Origin: Ramlibacter sp.
GTDB lineage: Bacteria; Pseudomonadota; Gammaproteobacteria; Burkholderiales; Burkholderiaceae_C
Assembly (NCBI GenBank): GCA_030695945.1
Contig: JAUYOG010000019.1
Location: 148,019 to 212,018, forward strand
DNA length: 64,000 bases
Direction: 5' to 3'
Part shown: in pieces, positions 59,905 to 64,000 of the stretch
Position numbering within the stretch: position 1 is the first letter of the stretch
How the letters are laid out: each line of letters begins with the position of its first letter
Position numbers and translations under genes: made by a program
The notes under the pieces: generated by a model
Database searches by the model: none
Told to the model about the DNA's origin: nothing
The model's input: the letters and a program-made list of their open reading frames with translations, nothing else

Positions 59905-60762
59905 CTAGCGGTCGTCCCGCTTGGGCTTGCTGGTGGAGCGGATGTTGGCGACTTTGCTGATCAGGTCGAACCAGAACGCAGCGCCCAGCGAGATGGCAAC
60001 AGCTGTCAGCACATAGCCGAAGACCTTGCCGAGCAGGACCAGGGCAAACATCGGCCCTGGCGTCGCCACCAGCGCATCGAGCTTCTTCGTGTTCCAGCCA
60101 AGCAGGTCCGGCGCCCGCGTCTGGACGCATGCGATCAACTTGGAGGACTTAGCTTGGGGATCATCGCCCGCCACCACCCCGCAGGCCCTCTCCAGATCCT
60201 GCTGTGTCGTCGCCTCCATCGAGAGCTGCGCAAGCGCCGTGCGCGCCGGGGCATCACTGCTCAACCGGCGCGCCATCTGGATGGTGTCGGCGTCGACCAG
60301 GACTGCAACTCCCAGCCCGATGACTAGGAGCGACTTCTGCGCGTGGCGCTTGAAGCTGCCGCTCAGACGCTCCATGCGTTCCGAGTAGACCTGCTGGAGC
60401 ACGTCCACCGCCCCTTCTTTGGCAGTGCCGGCCCAAGTTACGACTTCCCCGATACGGCTGTTGGGGAACTCCTTGGCCAAGTCGGCGGCCACGGCGGCGA
60501 ACACTTTCGGATCGACGTAGCTGGGCCAGTGGTTCTTGTTGTCCGGGTCGGGTGGGCCGATGGTGGACGTGAGCGCCCTGATGCGCGCGTGCTCTAGGAA
60601 CCGCTTGGCGCCCTCGTCTTGCAAAAGGTCGCGCATCGCGCCGCGGAAATCATCTTTGCGCTTCTGCGCCCAGGTTTCGACCGCTTCTTTCGCGGCCGAT
60701 GCGACGATGGAAAGCAGCGCGTAGAGAAGCGCCATGGCTGCGCAGGCTTCGATCAGTGCCAT
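59905..60762 (-). CDS. Membrane protein of the phospholipase operon
   Basis: A 285-residue protein with an N-terminal helix (LIEACAAMALLYALLSIVASAA), a central helix around 143-160 (KSLLVIGLGVAVLVDADTI), and one or two C-terminal helices (PMFALVLLGKVFGYVLTAVAISLGAAFWFDLI). Between them are cytosolic or periplasmic domains of about 100 residues. No known domain. It starts 12 bp after the DUF2235 gene stop and is followed by the nuclease-like gene. Confidence 0.7.
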   Translation of the reverse strand: MALIEACAAMALLYALLSIVASAAKEAVETWAQKRKDDFRGAMRDLLQDEGAKRFLEHARIRALTSTIGPPDPDNKNHWPSYVDPKVFAAVAADLAKEFPNSRIGEVVTWAGTAKEGAVDVLQQVYSERMERLSGSFKRHAQKSLLVIGLGVAVLVDADTIQMARRLSSDAPARTALAQLSMEATTQQDLERACGVVAGDDPQAKSSKLIACVQTRAPDLLGWNTKKLDALVATPGPMFALVLLGKVFGYVLTAVAISLGAAFWFDLISKVANIRSTSKPKRDDR

Positions 60763-60774
60763 ATCCCCGTCTCC

Positions 60775-62253
60775 CTAGGCCAATCCCGGTGGGACATTCG
60801 TGGGCGCAGCGGACACCGCGACCTCGGGCGCGGTAGCGTAGAACGCCGCCACTTTCTGGTGGATGGTCAGGTTTGCCGGGCGGTACGGTGTCCGCACGCC
60901 GTAGAACGACACACCATCGGTCGCGTCGAACCGGACCAGCACTGACGGATGCAACGGTGCCTCGGGGTTGATCTCCCGCAATTTCTGCGACCAGACCGGT
61001 CGCCACTTGCGCTGAAGCCATGCCGGAAACGAGTCGCGCATGGACTTCACTTCGCAGTGCTGCATCCCGAAGGGGTCGGGGAAAAGCTTGAGCCGGTTGA
61101 AATCGACCAGCAGCTTGTGCGAGGGTTCCTGGGTCTGCTTTACCATCCAGTCCAGGGCGATATCGGACAGCCGCGACTCGTCCTGGGCATAGCTTCCGCC
61201 GATGTCGGAGTGATTGCCGGCGAACCAGACTTGGCGCAGCCACTCCGGCTCCCCCAGTCGCGCCGGCCAGTCATGCGGCGAGGCCCACTTCACGCGCGCA
61301 AAGTCTTTGCGCGTCTCGTCAATGGCCAGGGCATGACGGGCGAACTGGACACGGGGGTTCAGATTCTCGTCATAGAACTTGAACCGCCAGGTGGTGAAGT
61401 GCCAGTCGAACTCTCCCGGCCGCGGGTAGTCGCTGATCGACTTGTAGTGCGACCGCACGTAGTCCACGCCCATCATCAGAGCGCCCAGGCCAAGCAAGGT
61501 CCAAGCAGTCGCCTTCGTCGGCAAGCCGAAGATCGCGTTGCCAATGCTCGCCGCGAGGAACGCTCCGAAGGCTGTGGCGCAAGCCAATCCGGCCAGCATG
61601 AGGATTCGGCGTGGCAGGGGAGCACCCAGGGATGCAACGGTGTCGAAGACGCCAATGAAGTACGGCACTGTGTTGGCGTTGCCCTGCTCGTCGTTGCTGG
61701 CGTACTTCTCGCGGAACCGGCGCGCCTTCTCCTTGCGTTGCTGAGTGTGTTCGTCCTTGCCGCGCCCGGCGCCGTGCTCGTAGACATCTTGCACGGCCTC
61801 ATCGGCGATGGCGCGAAGCGCTTGGCCGTACCGGGGGAGAGGACAGCCGTCCTCGCCGAGCGTGGGTACGCCGCACAGGCCCAGCACACCGCCCACGCAG
61901 CGCGCAGTGTATGCACCGCGGCTGAAACCAAACAGGTAGATGCGGTCGCCCGGTTCGTAGTGCTTCAGGATCGCCTGGTAACAGTCGGCCACGTTGCGCA
62001 TCAGACCCGTACCAGTCGCTCCGCTATAGAACTTCCGGATGGTCTGCAGCGGCTTGAACGGGATGGGCCCGCCATCGGCTTCCGTGCCTAGACCCGCGTC
62101 GTAGAAGGCGATTTGCTTGGCAGGGTCGATGTCGCTCTCCGGGTCCGACCGGCATGCCCGGTACAGCTTGTAGATGTTGCTGACGTTCTGGTCCGGCTTC
62201 AGGCCGCCGGCCTGGCCGGTGCCGTCCGAGAAGATGACGATGTTCTTGGCCAT
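60775..62253 (-). CDS. DUF2235 (Tle1-like) alpha/beta hydrolase with membrane segments
   Basis: A 492-residue protein starting at ATG 62253 with an aaggaagggaga ribosome site. The N-terminus MAKNIVIFSDGTGQAGG and nucleophile elbow GFSRGAYTARC (Ser111 in GxSxG) are the DUF2235 signature; the block WFAGNHSDIGGSYA (about 343-356) gives the His/Asp. DUF2235 enzymes include Tle1 phospholipases of type VI secretion. Two hydrophobic segments (about 217-242 and 249-264) are an insertion not typical of Tle1, so the protein is likely membrane-attached and acts in the cell. Confidence 0.9.
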   Translation of the reverse strand: MAKNIVIFSDGTGQAGGLKPDQNVSNIYKLYRACRSDPESDIDPAKQIAFYDAGLGTEADGGPIPFKPLQTIRKFYSGATGTGLMRNVADCYQAILKHYEPGDRIYLFGFSRGAYTARCVGGVLGLCGVPTLGEDGCPLPRYGQALRAIADEAVQDVYEHGAGRGKDEHTQQRKEKARRFREKYASNDEQGNANTVPYFIGVFDTVASLGAPLPRRILMLAGLACATAFGAFLAASIGNAIFGLPTKATAWTLLGLGALMMGVDYVRSHYKSISDYPRPGEFDWHFTTWRFKFYDENLNPRVQFARHALAIDETRKDFARVKWASPHDWPARLGEPEWLRQVWFAGNHSDIGGSYAQDESRLSDIALDWMVKQTQEPSHKLLVDFNRLKLFPDPFGMQHCEVKSMRDSFPAWLQRKWRPVWSQKLREINPEAPLHPSVLVRFDATDGVSFYGVRTPYRPANLTIHQKVAAFYATAPEVAVSAAPTNVPPGLA

Positions 62254-62273
62254 GACTCTCTCCCTTCCTTGGT

Positions 62274-62693
62274 TTACCGTCCGCAGACCGTGCTTAGGTC
62301 TAGCGTGAATTCGCAGCGCTGCGCGGTGGCCTCGGACCAGCGATGTTCGTCCAGCTTGGCTGTACAGCCTGCGTCCTCCAGGAGCGCCGTCTTGGCGGCG
62401 CGGTCGCATACCAGGACCACTGAGGCGCGGCCAGATCGCTGCACCCGCAAGGTGTAATCGGCGAAGGGCTTGAGCAGGCCCGGGTCGTGGGAGGTCGAGG
62501 CCTGCAGCATCTCGGCCTCCGAAGCGGCCGTCGGCGGGGGGCGAAAGCGCACCGTGGCGTCCACGGCTGCCGACACCTTGGTCAGGGCCGAGGCCAGGTA
62601 GTTCATCTCGCGCTCGCTTGGGCGCAGCGCGCAGGCCGCCAGCAGCGATGCTGCGAGGGCCAAGTAGACGAGCAGGTGTATCTTGCGCTTCAT
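62274..62693 (-). CDS. Small lipoprotein of the phospholipase operon
   Basis: A 139-residue protein whose start overlaps the phospholipase gene stop (ATGA). Residues 1-21 form a signal with lipobox LAAC (Cys21). The mature part has one likely disulfide-capable set (VLVCDRAAK, AGCTAKL, RCEFTL, STVCGR) and no known domain. It would lie in the envelope, possibly as the exported partner or inhibitor of the two lipase-like enzymes. Unrecognised family. Confidence 0.72.
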   Translation of the reverse strand: MKRKIHLLVYLALAASLLAACALRPSEREMNYLASALTKVSAAVDATVRFRPPPTAASEAEMLQASTSHDPGLLKPFADYTLRVQRSGRASVVLVCDRAAKTALLEDAGCTAKLDEHRWSEATAQRCEFTLDLSTVCGR

Positions 62694-63616
62694 GCTTCGC
62701 TCCAGAAGACGAGTTGGCCGGTCTGCACGCTGCGGCCGGTGTCGAGGTTCCAGTTCTCCAAGCGGTCAAGGGCGTCCGAGCCGCCCCGCTCCAATGCCTC
62801 GTCCAGACCCTTCCACACCAGCAGCACGTTGGCACGTGCGCGCTCGTAGATCGCCTGGTAGTGCATCGGGCCTTCCGGCGTCTTCAGCTGCGAGATGAAG
62901 CTGTCGTCGATCTCGGCCTCGGTCGGGTAAGTCAGGTTCAGCTTGGTGCTGACGTGGCGGGCGATTGGGAACAGGTGGTTGACCCCGGCCATCGCCGACA
63001 ACACGCCGCGAAAGCCGTTGTGCCAGGCATCGGGCGAAGCGCCCTGCGCCGCGCCTTGGCCGGGGTAGGCGGCCTCCAGCATCTCCATCCACACGTGCCG
63101 CACGGCCGGATCCAACGCATCCTCGTCATCAGGCGCATGGCAGGTTGCGATGCCGGTAGCCAAGTGCTCGCTCAGGCCGGTCTCTCCCACGTTCATCACG
63201 CGCGGGAAGATGAAAGCGTCCTGATGCATTTCGCAGCGGCGATGCTCGGCCTCGTTGCCCTGGTACGGCCCCACCCGCAGCTCCACAACCGGATGGATGG
63301 TCATGTCGGTGGCAATGTGGGCGGCGAGGCCGAGCAGCCAGACCGTTGCGCGGCCCTGGGCCTGCTGCGGAAGGCGCGGAATCGCGGCCACACCCGCCTG
63401 CATCAGCTTGGCCGTGTTGGCATAGTGCATGTTGTCGGCCCACTTCTTCTGCCCGGCCTTCAGCGCCAGGTAGGGGTAGTCCGGGCTGACGGCGCCGAGT
63501 TCGACGAACTTCAGGTTCAGGCTGAGGTGGTACAGCGTCTCGTTGCCCAGGCCCACGGCTTCAGCGAGCTTCTGGGCGTCGTTGACCACGGAAAGATGGG
63601 CATAGGCTCCCGGCAT
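62690..63616 (-). CDS. Zinc-dependent phospholipase C-like protein
   Basis: A 308-residue protein of the Zn_dep_PLPC type. Candidate metal ligands: His7 in YAHLSVVND, Asp46 in GAVSPDYPYL, His64 in DNMHYANTAKLM, then LAAHIATDMTIHPVVEL (His100, Asp104, His108, Glu112) and CEMHQDAFIF (His131, Asp133). No signal peptide is seen, so it would be cytosolic unless exported otherwise. It starts behind gggag at 63616 and is followed by an overlapping lipoprotein gene. Confidence 0.85.
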   Translation of the reverse strand: MPGAYAHLSVVNDAQKLAEAVGLGNETLYHLSLNLKFVELGAVSPDYPYLALKAGQKKWADNMHYANTAKLMQAGVAAIPRLPQQAQGRATVWLLGLAAHIATDMTIHPVVELRVGPYQGNEAEHRRCEMHQDAFIFPRVMNVGETGLSEHLATGIATCHAPDDEDALDPAVRHVWMEMLEAAYPGQGAAQGASPDAWHNGFRGVLSAMAGVNHLFPIARHVSTKLNLTYPTEAEIDDSFISQLKTPEGPMHYQAIYERARANVLLVWKGLDEALERGGSDALDRLENWNLDTGRSVQTGQLVFWSEA

Positions 63617-63676
63617 GGTGGCTCCCTTTTCGATGAAAGGCGGCCAGCCGGCGACGTGCCGGCCGCCGCGACGGAC

Positions 63677-63829
63677 TCACTTCTTGCCCGGTTTCGACGG
63701 CGCCGGCGCAGGCCGGCTGATCGTCTCCACGGTCGTAGTCGAGGGGCGGCGCTCGGCTTCTCGCACGGGGATGAACTCGCCCGTGCGCGCGTCGCGACCG
63801 ATCTTCTGCGGAGCAGATGTTTTGCTCAT
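63677..63829 (-). CDS. 50-residue protein with GRDARTGEF motif
   Basis: It starts MSKTSAPQKIGRDARTGEFI and ends with a Pro/Lys-rich tail. The motif is shared with the AbrB antitoxin (58475) of the neighbouring toxin-antitoxin pair. It is the first gene of the minus-strand operon, 60 bp before the phospholipase gene. Short proteins of this kind are known as conserved hypotheticals in proteobacteria; role unknown. Confidence 0.6.
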   Translation of the reverse strand: MSKTSAPQKIGRDARTGEFIPVREAERRPSTTTVETISRPAPAPSKPGKK

Positions 63830-64000
63830 GGTTGCAGGTCTTTCTGCCCGAAGGCATGGATCGCCGGACTCCTGACCAAACCGTGGCAAGATTCATCCTG
63901 TGTGGTGAGAACCTTGTTTGGTTTGACCCGCCCCGGTCCGGAAGCGGTTCGGGTGGCAGCGGCCGAGGCGGGAATCTCGGCCGACTGCTTTTCAGCTGGT
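63830..64000. other. Upstream region of the phospholipase operon, no gene seen
   Basis: The final 171 bp hold no convincing gene and probably include the operon promoter; I cannot identify a clear -10/-35 pair. Confidence 0.4.

Noticed and set aside
60949..62091. Plus-strand frame opposite the DUF2235 gene
   Set aside because: Composition is shadow-like; the minus-strand gene has GFSRG and other family motifs.
60775..62253. DUF2235 protein as a type VI secretion effector
   Set aside because: No VgrG, PAAR, Hcp or immunity-type gene is nearby and membrane segments are present, so an effector call is not supported here.

Overview
The window is high-GC DNA from a betaproteobacterium, most likely a Comamonadaceae relative (Ramlibacter/Variovorax type). 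This is judged from protein style, GTG/TTG starts, palindromic intergenic elements of a kind I associate with that family, a PPi-type phosphofructokinase and several peptide ABC transporters. No database search was possible, so the taxonomic call is an inference.

Positions 1-38,200 look like ordinary chromosomal backbone. In order: a retropepsin-like protease tail, an MFS exporter, a small lipoprotein, plsY, a YbaK deacylase with an aldo/keto reductase, a diheme cytochrome c, an Fpg/Nei glycosylase, an acyl-CoA synthetase, hydrolases, prfB with its +1 programmed frameshift, a HAD phosphatase, pepN and PPi-PFK. Then come a subtilase, two peptide ABC transporter sets (one with a fused double ATPase, one complete OppABCDF-like), a second MFS gene, a TonB-dependent receptor and a TonB-ExbB-ExbD-ExbD operon. 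The backbone ends at tRNA-Thr(CGT) with its own promoter and terminator.

Positions 38,200-64,000 are accessory. Much of this stretch looks lower in GC, coding is patchy, and broken genes occur. A 35-bp near-perfect direct repeat (38503-38537 and 57282-57316) brackets about 18.7 kb. Inside lie a damaged IS3-family element; a translationally coupled acyl-CoA dehydrogenase / CoA ligase / Crp-type regulator operon with two AraC regulators and a sterol-desaturase-like enzyme; a gene-poor scar; a Xre/MbcA-RES toxin-antitoxin pair with a second DUF2384-like mini-gene and repeated operator-like sequences; a frameshifted AbiEi/DUF6088-like gene; and a complete four-gene Qat anti-phage operon (qatABCD).

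Beyond the second repeat are a PIN/AbrB toxin-antitoxin pair and a compact six-gene minus-strand operon (63829 to 58633). The operon encodes a 50-aa protein with a GRDARTGEF motif, a zinc-dependent phospholipase C-like protein, a lipoprotein, a DUF2235 (Tle1-like) serine hydrolase with membrane segments, a membrane protein, and a PD-(D/E)xK nuclease-like protein. The same motif occurs in the neighbouring AbrB antitoxin. I know of no named system with this gene set. Its place in a defence island makes it the best candidate for an undescribed, possibly membrane-targeting, immune or conflict system.
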